DNA of 64,000 nucleotides from Pseudoscleropodium purum. Taxonomy: Eukaryota > Streptophyta > Bryopsida > Hypnales > Brachytheciaceae. The notes under the pieces were generated by a model. The model saw only the letters and a list, made by a program, of their open reading frames with translations. It was not told where the DNA came from and ran no database searches. This document shows, in pieces, positions 35,329 to 47,355 of this stretch (positions are counted from its first letter, which is position 1; every line of letters begins with the position of its first letter). The position numbers were made by a program, and so were the translations under genes. The stretch spans positions 47,916,243-47,980,242 of the forward strand of contig OZ017796.1 in the NCBI GenBank assembly GCA_963969395.1, in the 5' to 3' direction.

Positions 35329-37520
35329 TGATCTAGATTTCGCCATCTCACAAAACCCAGGGAAATAGTATAGAGGTTCTTAAAATCTTGGGAATGGTCA
35401 AATAGTCTAACGTATTGTAGCTAAAGTCACTTGTTTTCTAGAATAAAAAGGAATTTAATATGAATTATCATACAATTCTTAATAAACAATTTATCTTATA
35501 CCCTCTTATACCCAAAGGAATAATTTGTTGGCCAGTCCATTAAATAATGCTATTGGACGCATGATTGTTGTCTCGGTCCTGCCTAGTATTCTAGGGGTAT
35601 TTCAAAGACAATTTGTCAGGTTGTTCAACAATTTGTCATGTATGATTTAGACTCTAAAATGCAACAATTCGCATATACATTTATATATAATATATAGGTT
35701 CTTTAATTACCATGAAGTTTTTTTACCATAACCATTTGTCCAGTCACTATTTAGCTAGCCAAACTACTAATTTTATATGAATATCAAAACAGTCCCAATC
35801 TTCTATAACAAATTGTCCCTATACTAATGCAGGGGGAATGAGTGTATAATGCAATTTCAGCTTCCAGCTTCTCTGCACATTATCACAACTTGTTAAAACC
35901 AAATAATTCATCTCTGAATAATTTCCATGAGGCACTGGTCCATAGTTGTCCTTTGTTCCACAATCAAGGCAAATTGTCTTCAATGTCAGATTTCGATCAA
36001 ACAAATTGTCACTACACTACTCGGCCTCTTGCGGCTTTTGGCAATTAGTTTATCAACAACCTATAAATTTCAATTTATATTATTTTATTAATTTACAATA
36101 TCAACACACAGTAGTGAACAAATTGACTCATCACAACACAACAAAGTTCTTTCATATCAACTTGTATAATTTTTCTACATACTTCAAAAAGACGGTTCAT
36201 ATTCAATTCAATAGTTCATTTATTCATAATAATTTTAATTTCCATTCATATTCCAACAACAATTTAATTTTATCAACAATTCGTCAAAGATAAAATTATT
36301 TCGCATCAAAACAAACATTCAACAATTTGTTTTACATTTACATATTACATTATCAAAACAGTTTTGGATAAATTATACAATAACAATGTATCATACAAAT
36401 TGTTGTTTAGGAATTTAAATGAATAATTCATAATCAGAAATAGAATAATTATTAATTAAAGCGATTCATAATTTCCTCACTCCAGTAATTATAATAAATT
36501 AATTAAAATCATTCTACTGATATCAATTAACAAACAAACTGATCACTGCATATTCAATCAATAATACACATAAATTCAATCAATTTACAAACAATTTGTC
36601 GGAATCTACATTACCAAATAGAAGTCTCGATAAACAAGTTGCCTCGTACTCGATCTGGACTGCCGCTCCATTCACTTGCCATCGCTGCTGCCTTCGAACA
36701 AATCGTCTTGCGATTCTTTCTCTGTCTGCATCATTGTTAATTCACTCACATATTCGCTCAGACAAATTGTTCTCTAAATTCTCACTAGAATATCGATATG
36801 AAGACTTAGATCCACTCACTGAGAATTCACTCAACAACTTAACAAATTGTTTTAAGATCACACATACAAGAAACACAGTTTACCCCCCACCGCTACTATT
36901 GAGCCTCAAACAATTTGTCTAAAACAACTCAATCATTCCAATCACTGGAAACAGATTAACTCACAATTACAATTACACCATTCATTCACAAGTTCACAAT
37001 CAAGAAATCCAATCACTGGATACAAATTTTACACAACAATGTAATGCTCAATTCAAACTCTCACAAAGTAGTCCATCTGGACTTTCCTTCCAACAACAAA
37101 TTGTCTAACTCAAAATTCACAATGTCCACAACAGTATTCCAATCACTGGAAATACAAGAAACTCAAGTGAATGAGCACAAAGACAAATGTTTACAAAATT
37201 ATATTAACAAAGCACATCCTGTGCTGAAATAGACAAATTGTTTATAAAAATACGCTACTAAAGACTAAGAGAGTGGGGGCGAAGAAAGACAAATTGTTCA
37301 AGGCTATACTGTCTCAAGTGGTACCAAACTACAAATTAGAATCGCTGCCAAGACAAATTGTCCTACTTCATATCTTGCCTATTTACATCCTTCAAAATCT
37401 AAAGTCAATTTGTCTATCTTTTCCTACATAATGTGAAACTATACTTACAAATTGTTTTTGTTTATACTATGAAAGGCAAATTGACTGAAAAACAAAAAGT
37501 TGCAAGACTACAATTGTCTT
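35329..37520 (+). repeat. Left subterminal array of GACAA-W-TTGTC motifs
   Basis: About 20 full or one-mismatch copies, for example 35607-35617, 35628-35637, 35808-35818, 35969-35978 and 36001-36010, with more near 36,590, 36,760, 36,910, 37,098, 37,289 and 37,352. Three CCAATCACTGG motifs occur at about 36,937, 37,009 and 37,137. The first 500 bp align with the reverse complement of 62,580-63,091 almost continuously. Inner parts align in patches, for example ACATCCTT at about 37,388 against the complement of 60,720. Confidence 0.8.
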
Positions 37521-40500
37521 TCAAACCACCAAAAGGGCATAAAAATACCCTAACCACCAAAATGCACAACAAAACCATCCAATGCCTCCAAGAATTGTAT
37601 ATTTTTGCCTCTCAAAACTTGACCCCTATATGCCAACCTCTTGACATGACATCTGCAGACGCCTCGAAGCCTCTCAACACTATAAGAACCGTGTGCTTTT
37701 TATGATGAATTTTTCTAGACATTTACTTGTTTTCTTATTAACAACAACATCAAATATAACAACAAGATGTCACATTTGACATTGTTATCTTCATGAAAAC
37801 ATGTAGATATCTAGAAAAATCCATCATAAAAACATGAGTTTCTTATAGTGCAACCCCACTTACAACACCAAACCACAACTACCACATGAGTCTAAGTTAT
37901 TCCCTTTGAGTGTTTCACCCCCACAATGCTCACCTTCACATACCCATCGCTAGACACTGTGATCAAGCAACCTCCATCATTCATGTAGGAACTATGCCCT
38001 TAAACTCCTTTAACACTTTTTCAGACTTCAATCCATATAACATGTGCCCTTATGCAAACAAACCCCAATCAATGCCCATTTTAAGTATCCAACTCAAACA
38101 GTAAAAGGCACACTAATTACTCAATTATGGAAACATGGTGATCCATCGACCAATTGCTCTTTCGTCAAAAGCTGCATCAAAGCTGCATCGCACATCCAAA
38201 CCTATTAAAAGCAACAAGATATCAATTGGGCGCTCAGTGAATCATTACCATGCCGTGCCATTGAAAGATGTACTCAAAATTTGCCTGCTATCTTTGGAAA
38301 ACGAAATGCTCATGACTTCCTGCCCATATGCTCACTTGAACCTACGTAGACATTGCCTTCTTTGTATCCTCCACACCTGCATGGCACAATTATTGTGTCC
38401 CCAATCCGCTACAATCTCTCGAAGCAACCAACAAAGAAATGTCGCAGGTCAACTAAATGTCCAAAGCCTCAAGCAGATGTTGGAGCATGAAAACAAAGGC
38501 TCTGTGTGCGTAGTAGCTCATCGCTTCAGCACCACATGACCCCAGCACACAACACTCCAAGGCACACTCTCTCTGCGATAAGATTCAGTTGTTCATCACT
38601 GCCCTGAAAACACCACACCATCAACTCTGTTGCAAGAACCAACGAGCAAGGATCCTCATCTTGATTTTGCTGTCTTGATAATTAAACAGAACTTGATGTC
38701 GCAACTCCTGTCCAATAGAGAGCACCAAATTGTGCTAATTTAAATCAACAAACATCATGACACAAAGCGGAAGCAAGCACATAAAAGAGAGCACTCCAAA
38801 AGAAAGCACTCATCCAATTCCTGCTCCGTAGTTGGAGGTTGATGTGAATTCGTCATTACCACAACCATCGGAACATGAAGCGAAAACCGTACAACCTTGC
38901 GTTCTTTGATCTTAAAGTTTATTGGTTCCCATAATTTGCCACAATTCCCAATGAAGGGAGCGTAAACGTCTTTTGAATGACCCTTAAAAATATTACAATA
39001 TCTAAAATAAATAGAGATTTCTTTTTGTAGCATAGAAAAATAAATAATCTTACTAAATTAACAACATGCTATTTTGAATTGTATACTATATAGAAAAATA
39101 CAAACATATATTTAAATTGACCATATATATGAAAATGAATTATAATATCTATTATGACTTGCTAACATATTTTGAATTTTATTGCATCTCATTAAAATAA
39201 ACTAATCAATTCAAAACCTATGTATTAGTAGATCATGAAATATGTGTAGAGCTTTCAAAAATATAATCCTTTTTTCTATTTTTTGACATTCCAATGTATT
39301 TTACCTTAGTCTAATAACTTTTACACAATTACCCACAATGAAACTTGAAACACTTGTTGATGTAGCACTTTTAATTCTTTTGCAATGAAAGCATGACAAT
39401 GTAAGTTTTGAATGATGTCCTACTATAATATCATCATTACTACTAACATCTACTCAGTTCTTCACTAATATCCCTAAGTTTAATGCAACATCTTGCAAAA
39501 TCTTGCCTCCTAAATACTCAACTTCTCTACCAAAATATTTTTAAAAAAACATGCAAGTTTCTAGTTCGTGTCACAAAAATGTAAGTTTCTTCTAGTGCTT
39601 TGCACCAAAAAAGCCAAAGGGTCAAAGGGCCAATGCTAAAACTTTGGTTTGAAGGAGATAGGTGGAGGCATGGCACCAACTCACCCTTCCCTCTAGTATT
39701 TTATTTATTTATTTAGATTGCTCAATTTTTCCACTTTAAATTACATAGCCACCACAAGTGGTTCATGATTTGGATGTATTTTTTAACTTCTTTAGCTACC
39801 ATTGTTGGTTGACTCCCACACAACCATAGTTTATTATTTTTAATATTCATATATTTATTAATATATTTCTCTTTCCAATAGCTTCTTATAAGTGCATGTC
39901 TTAACCAAATTGCAATTATAGTTTGGTTGTGGTGAATTTCCAAAATTGTTGCCTTAAATATTTAACACCTAAAGGTTTTCAATATTTTTAGGCCCAGAAT
40001 TCTTCAAAGTACTTAAATCCAAAGCAAGGCAAAAATCTTCATCTATATTTATTCATTAACAAATCCAAGCATAGGATCCTTTAGTTAACTTGTTAGAGCA
40101 TACCTTCCTAAAATTTCAGAATAAGAAACCTTATCCATTGCAAGATCAAGAAGCTTAAATTTCAAAAATTAAGAAGTGTTTTCAATTCTTACCAAATGGT
40201 TCAATTTCATCTTTAAACTTTTTAAACAAAAACATGTAGATCCTACAATTTGTTACTCTCCAAAATATATTGAAGAAATAAGTTGGAAATACTTGTAGGA
40301 AATTTAAAACAAAGAACATTTCACATTCAAGCTTGAAAAAAATAGGCTATAGAAAGAAGTAGAGTATGATTTAAAATACAAAATTATTATAAATTTATTT
40401 ATGGAATTGAAATATTCCAATACCAATGGTTTTAATGTTGTAATAAACAATCTATACCCACTATTTCTATTTTTTTTTCAAAAATATTGAAAATTTAGTT

Positions 40501-41440
40501 AAATAAAGAACCTTCAAAGAATTTTAGAGTAGAGATTGTATAATTACCTGCAAACCAAAACTCTTCATAACTTTCATCTAGCAATAATCAAAATTGGGAT
40601 AAAAACGGAATAATTCAAAGCTTATATATATATATATATATTCAAATTTTTATTTTTTTTAAAAGTAATTTTTTAAAAACTTTTTTGAACTACCCGATCT
40701 ATCTGCCAAGCAATAAAAATTATGCATCATGTAATAACTTTTTAACCATGTAGTCAAAAGTTATGACAATTGTTGCACTTTAAAGCTACTTTTTGAGCAC
40801 ATGTGTAAAAGTTTCAAGGAAAAGAAATAGGATTTTGTTTGTAGTGAATTGCTCCAAATTGGTATGTTGTGAAAAATGTTGTTTGGACCTTCAAGAGTTA
40901 AGAGTTCACATAAAAATTCTTTGAGTCATTGTAACCCATTTCAACTTATTTGTAGTGTAGTTTCCACTTCGAGGAGGTTGATTACCATCAAGAGGGTAGG
41001 TCAATTCAAAATTGTAATGTGAGAACATTAAAATTCCTAAACCTTTAATCCTAGACCTTTGTTACTTTTATAATTTGGAATTTCAATTGCAAATGATGTA
41101 GTCAATGTAATAGAAATTAAAAATAGTACAAGTTTGATTAATTAAAAAAATAGTACTTTTAAATAGAAATTTCAAGAGTGGAGCCTTGTTAGTGAGCAAA
41201 TATTAACCATAGGTAGATCAAGTACATAGTGGGGTTTTTAAGATTAGAAATATAAATCTCAAAAGAACCCTATAATTTAACCAAATTCAAACAATATAGA
41301 ACATTTTTATACCACAATCTATTGTCCTATCTACTTTTATAGTGTAGGCCAATCTACTATGAGCTATCAAATCCTTATTTATTCTTGTTGAAGCCTTCTA
41401 TGTAGTTGTATCACAAAAAACTAATATATGTTATTGAACT
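37521..41440. other. Interior of the candidate element, left part; no recognisable gene
   Basis: The 37.9-39.0 kb stretch has balanced composition and frames of 134 codons (38,135-38,539, +) and 92 codons (38,755-39,033, -). Neither resembles a known family. From 39.0 kb the DNA is AT-rich with dispersed-repeat phrases and a TA tract at about 40,623-40,641. Confidence 0.4.
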
Positions 41441-41449
41441 TCAAACTAC

Positions 41450-43750
41450 AACTTTTCTTTGGTGCATTAGGTTTAGGAGGCCATTTCTTCTTTGTCAAAT
41501 CTTTCTTCTTTATCATAGACTTTGGTCTCTTTTGAACATCTATTTTTGATGAGGTTTCATCATTGGTTTACCTAGAATGCCTTAGTTCCTCATCTCCAAA
41601 ATGAATGGAACCAGTTGTTGTATATAAGTTACATATATAACCACATGATCAGCAACTATATTAAAAAAATAAATAAAAAATGAAAGAAGGATCTTAATCA
41701 AAAATAAAGACACACTTGAATGTACAAAGCTAGATTACACACCTAAATACTTTAATTAGCTTGTTTAGAATTTAATATTGTTGAATCCCATTTTGGTATT
41801 GATTCTAGAGGCACAAGTTTTTACTTTGAAAATAAAATAAACTGATGCATTCATGTCAATGTCTTTTGCCACCATGTGCATAGATCAAGTTTCAAAAATT
41901 ATATTGTGCTACAAGGATCATGTGAATAGAAAAGAAAACTATCAAGGGAGATCACAATAAAACACAATTGAATTCTTTAGGAAATTCCTTAGTCTTTTCT
42001 TTAGAGGTAGAAATAAACATACCATACCCTATTGGATGATTGCATAAGTTGTAGGTGTTGTAGGTGTCAGTATTTGTGTTGATATAATCAATTCAAATTC
42101 CTTCAATGTCAACAAAATTGCATTTGCATTTAACATTGGGGTTGATCTATTGAACGTAAGTGGCAAGCTCTGATGTTGAGGTGTGATGTATTGTCTCAAT
42201 GGATTATATTGGTAATTAATTCAATGTAGAAGTTATCTCCCACAAAAGTGTCCTCAATGTTGTATCCATATTTTGGGGATAAAATAAAAGGTCACCTCAT
42301 CCATAGCTTTAATGGGAGTTGTTGGAGGTGTAGTCATGAAATCTGGACTTCAAGAAACTAGACCAAAATGAACACTATTTTTAGCTCTAGCTAATGCTTT
42401 GTCTTCTTTTGGTGTATATAGAGAATATGTAGCCCCCAATTTGGTTTGTTTGACCTCCAGTAGAATCTTTAGAAATTGAAGTAGGAAACATTGATTAAAA
42501 GATATCTATAATATCAGAAAAAAAGAATATAAATCCATAATATATAGTTTTGCATACAGAAAATTCAAAGCAATTGCTTTGCTATCATTATAAACCTAGA
42601 CATTTAGTATATCAAGAAGTACTAAGAACCTACAATGCTTTAAAAATTTTATAAAGTGTTTTATCAATCTGTGGTGAAGAATTAGTAACACTCCTAAACT
42701 TAAGGAAATATTGGACTATATAGAGAATGAAATGTAAAAGTATGTGCATGTTTCTTAAAGTAGTGAAGAGATGAATTCACTTCAAGAAGATACTACAATA
42801 CTTTGTCCAACTCACATAACCATTAAATTAAATGTGCACCAATATACTAACCAAAGCAATACTTTGAAGATTAAATTAGAAGTGTACTGAAACCAAACAT
42901 CAACAAAAGTTCTATTGTTTTTTTAAAGTATATATTCAATAAGTAGTAGCATTTTCTGTTAAACATATATATATCCTGAGCACAATTCAAATAAAACAAA
43001 CAATAGTTGAAGACTTACATACCCAAATGTACAACTTGGTCATCAAATGAATCTAATTTCTAAGTTTTTTTAAAAAATTTCCAATGTTTGTTGCATTTCA
43101 ATATTAATAAGATACCAATATCATGACCCTAAATTTAATGGAGAAGGATTGAGACAATGAAAGTACAAGGATATAGTTCAAACTAATGGAATATATAACA
43201 AGAATGTAAAAATTTTAATTAGTGTGAGATGGCAAAAACGAGCAAAAGTGTAGCTAACATACTTGGAGTGTTTTTATTGATTGAAGGTACATTAATTGCT
43301 TCCACCGTACCTTCATAATCTTGAAGCTCTATATTTTGAGAGTAAGCTTACATATTATCATCTTAATGTCTAAATTGAAAATTAGTCCACCAATCTGGAT
43401 ATAAAATTTATCTACACATGATGCAATCGTTTCTAGTTTTTATATTCTCAACCAAATAAAAAGGATGGAATGTGTGCTTGCATGACATAACAACAAGATC
43501 AAAGCAATGATAACCATTACATGCAGTATCTACAAGATCATCTTTTGAATGTGAAATGGAAACATTTCCATTCAATAGGTAAGCAAATTGCACAATAAGC
43601 TTAGGCCAACAAAGACAAACATCTACCTATACATTCCAACCAACTACTAAATCATTACAACTCATCGTTTATCTAAAGCAACAATGTCTTTCTTAGCTTT
43701 TTGAAAATGAGTATCAAGCTTAAGATCATCATATTCAATTTTTTGGCACA
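41450..43750 (-). pseudogene. Decayed minus-strand gene with a RING-like zinc motif
   Basis: Several coding-like blocks appear on the minus strand, interrupted by stops. One lies at about 43,700-43,755. One open frame at 43,408-43,593 contains the cysteine/histidine pattern SCKHTFHPFYLVENIKTRNDC, which recalls a RING or RING-like zinc finger with one Cys replaced by Tyr. A lysine-rich basic block (KSMIKKKDLTKKKWPPKP) lies at about 41,480-41,530. Function cannot be stated. It may be a transposon-borne gene, since it lies within the candidate element and next to the methyltransferase remnant, divergently oriented. Confidence 0.4.
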
Positions 43751-43764
43751 ACACTTTTCTTTGT

Positions 43765-45242
43765 CAAGCTCTTTTCATTGAAATCTTAGAGGTGTCCAAT
43801 GCAACATTGAAGGTAGTAATTGATGGTAAGGCCAAGGATAAAGGCAAGAAGAAAGTTGAGGGTAGTGAGCAAGTTCCAACTTCATCAACAGTGGACCAAG
43901 GCTTATAGATGGAGTCCGGATCGCACACTGGAGTGAAGAGGAAGGTAGTGTTGTAGAAGTTCACCAAAGAAATGGTCATCTAAAGCACTCCTATCATTGT
44001 GATTGCAGATGATGAAGTGATTACTGAGGAATTGATCTTGAATATTTTCATCACCGACATCATGGCAAATGAGGCAAATGAAAATGAAACATGCTATAAA
44101 AAAGTGATGAACTTCTTGAAAAAGGTGTATTTTTGATTTGTTGAATTTCATAGTGAATCATTCTAATTGATTGCATGTCCGTTTTGCTAAATTTAACTCT
44201 TTTACACAATTTCTTTGTACAAATCTCTGGTGGTAGGGATTGCATGTTCAATGGTGAAATCATGAAAAAGCCTAGCATGAACCTCATTTTATTTGACCTT
44301 CAAGAAAATCTACCCATTCTTGGGGTATTAGTTCCAGTACAAAATGTGCCATAGTGGAACGCGGATCAGGAGTTCAAAGAAGTTGAGTATGCTATTATGT
44401 TTGCTAATAAACATTTACAAGACCATGGTTGCATTGTCATTTTTCATTCTTGGAGTGCAAAGGCAAAAAGCGTTGTAGTTGGATTGTATCAAGCATACCA
44501 GTTTCTAAAAGTAAAAGAATGGTTGGGAATCAATTGCATGCACTTGACGTTGGGCGTGATTACATCAACTACGGTATGAATATGTAATTTGTGTGGTTGA
44601 TTGGAGTAACTTATTCAAATGTTTATTATACTTCTTGATTGCTGATTTTATTTTCATTGAATGCTTCCAAACTATGAAGTTTGGAATCACACTCTTAGTG
44701 AAGAATCTAGATGGAAAGAAAAATCCGAAGTTTACATTCTAGTTGACGTAGTCAATGTAGAAGGCAAAGGTGGACCTTCAACGTGACGACACGTTGATTA
44801 ACTATACCACATTAGATAGTATGTTGATGAATGGGAATGTTCCTTAGCGTGGTCCTTGTGAGAAGGATGCAAGGCTTCTTTAATTCCTCATAGAAGGAAC
44901 AACAAAAGGAAATTTAGTGGTCGACAATACAACAGCTACTGGTAAACACTTCTTCAAATTCTTCTCATTTTGAATCAATAATTTATTTGTAGTCTATCTA
45001 TGAATGATGTGCATGTGGTTGACATTAGGTGCATCAATTACAACTTATTGTGGCATGGGGCGACACATTGTGGCTTTAGAAAAAGATAAAGACATCTTCA
45101 ACACTATTATATTGCTAATGAAGAAGACCCTCGAGGAGGTGGAGACAACAAAAGACAAAGAGGACAATGATCCATCTCAAGATCTAGATGCCATGAAGGT
45201 GGAGGTTTTCAATTTTGCTCGGAAGAGAAACACTAGTAAGTA
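43765..45242 (+). pseudogene. Decayed DNA-methyltransferase-like gene
   Basis: Blocks of plus-strand coding sequence are broken by several stops. The first is a charged N-terminal region (43,770-44,120). Next is a block at about 44,265-44,573 with CIVIFHSWSAKAKSV and WLGINCMHLTLG. A third, with NYEVWNHTLSEESRW, starts near 44,670. The last block reads NLVVDNTTATG, is interrupted by a clean 87-bp GT-AG intron (44,942-45,028), and continues GASITTYCGMGRHIVALEKD. The last part matches the pattern of an AdoMet-binding motif I (D-x-x-x-G-x-G/S) followed by the GR-h-x-A-x-E-x-D strand found in DNA N6-adenine/N4-cytosine methyltransferases. The DPPY-type catalytic motif IV is not preserved. Confidence is in the fold family only. 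Confidence 0.45.
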
Positions 45243-47257
45243 AGTTTTCAGAGGCATCAATTCAATGCAACCATTTCATTATTTATAGTTCATGATTTTT
45301 ATATGTTTTCATTTTTTTGGGCAGACTCCAAGGATTGATGTCTAAAAAAGTCCTTTGATTTGCTAGTGTATGCGGAGCAAATAGCATCGGCATTTGTGGA
45401 GTTTGGTAGCTATAAACCAAAGAAGCGACAAGATACTTGTTAAATGTATTAGAGTTTCTAGATGTGAGTGCATTACAAGGTGGAGGGACTTCTGAATCTT
45501 CTACAAACAATGATTCCACACTCGAGTTGTCTGTGACTTAGACTCATAAGATTGACATATCTTGTGAATTTTTGTATTGTGTATTGATTTTTAATATGCA
45601 TGGATTTGTGTGTTTTATGGCTAAATTTTGAGTGTGCATTCTTTTTTCTCTTATGTTTTAGTTAGTGAGATATCATTCATCATCAAGTGAATATGTGTGT
45701 GGTAATGCAACAATGAGGCCAAAATATATTTAAATAGAGAAGCAGTAGTCAAAAAATAATTACCGTTTCTATATTATTCTATGCAAAGACGTTTTCTATT
45801 TTCACTTAGAATTTATAGGATATTTCCTTATAGTAGCTTCACTACATAGCTAATGCAACCCAACAAACATTGATAGTAATGAATGATGTCAAAAATGGGT
45901 ATCCATATTTTGATAGTTTTATGAAGAAATCTTTTATGACCCTAAATGAAATAAGAAATTATCTTGATTTTTATAAACAAATTAATGTCACTTATAAATT
46001 CTTTTTATATATTTTGCTTATTACAGAATCAATCATAATCAAATTCACTTGCACGTCTTTTTAATTATTTTCTAAATCATTAGTACGTGATTACGATTTG
46101 AAGAATTGAAGTGACATTTCCTACAAAATAAAACTATGTACACCCACAGTCATAGGTCCTTCAAGAAAAAATTCAAAAAAAAATTCCCGCTCACAAGCTC
46201 ACAAGCTCACATACTAGCAACCTTGGGAATTACAATAAAAGTACATTCCAAACCAAAAACTATTTATTATTCTTGAATTTGTAGTGACATTGATATATGT
46301 CACAAACACTTGAATCACCTAACTTCAATATTAACCCCTAAAGGTCCATTGTCCTTCAAAGGGACAATGGGAAATTTAGGTTGGTATCATAAAAATCAAT
46401 TTAGAATGGATGTTTGTGAAATTTTGAAATAAGATGTGGACTTACATGAACTGCATCAAAATACATATAATTTTTTTTACCAGGTGTCCAAACTCAAAGT
46501 TATGTTGATTGAAGTTTCCTAAGCAAGGACAACTTTGAGTAATTGATCAAAAGAAACTCATTTGTTTCTAAAATTTGGCATGTATATAACTACCATGATA
46601 TAATAGGCAATGGTAAGAAAAAATATGTGTAGCGCAAAAATCTCATTTCATAAGCAGTTAAAGATTTTTGACCCTATCGAGCAACGTCCAAGAAAATCCT
46701 TTTCTTCTATAAGCTTGCAATCTACACAATCAAATGGGCTGAAATCTTTTACATTCCTATAGTAGCCTTCTCATACACTTTCATAGAAGTAAATTTCACA
46801 AAAGAAACGTTCTCTATTGTGTTTTTTCTCAATGCACTTAAACATGACAATTTTTGACAACTTATTGAATAAGCTCTCAATCTTGTAGGAATTAACTTCC
46901 AAAATGGACACCAAGGCAAGGATAAAAAATCAATTTACCTAATTATAAGCACAATAGTTCAAGCAACCATAGTATATTTGCTATTGGAGAAAAATAAAAA
47001 CTTGCATAGTCTTCTTCATGAAGGAAGGCCTTCAAAATAATCATTTGATATTTCCATATAAATAGTCTTCTCAATAAAGAATCCTTAGATTTTGATATTG
47101 CCAACAAAAGGATGTAAGGTGATTGATAGTGCTACAATCATTCTATGGCTAAATTTGCTAACCTTTGATTTTGTATTCTTCACAAGAACATGCAAGAGGT
47201 GATGACCTCTATGAACATGTTCCTAGAGTCATTTCCAACCAATGCAAAAGATTTCAA
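45243..47257. other. AT-rich interior of the candidate element, no gene seen
   Basis: Only short frames. A CCCCTAAAGGTCC phrase at about 46,333 recurs in inverted form at about 59,505-59,541. Ends where the right arm of the large duplication begins. Confidence 0.45.
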
Positions 47258-47355
47258 TCAATGATCAACACCAAAACATATTCACAAATGATGACAAATT
47301 CCAATGAAGAGCTCCAGACAACATAGGCTACAATTGGTCACGATTGCCAACCTTG

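Noticed and set aside
35329..37520. CRISPR array or bacterial repeat-spacer structure for the GACAA-W-TTGTC repeats
   Set aside because: The repeats are 11 bp, irregularly spaced and in both orientations, in a plant nuclear genome; subterminal transposon sites explain them better.
38135..38539. 134-codon plus-strand frame in the candidate element
   Set aside because: Composition is not clearly protein-like and no family is recognised; kept only as a possible old gene fragment.
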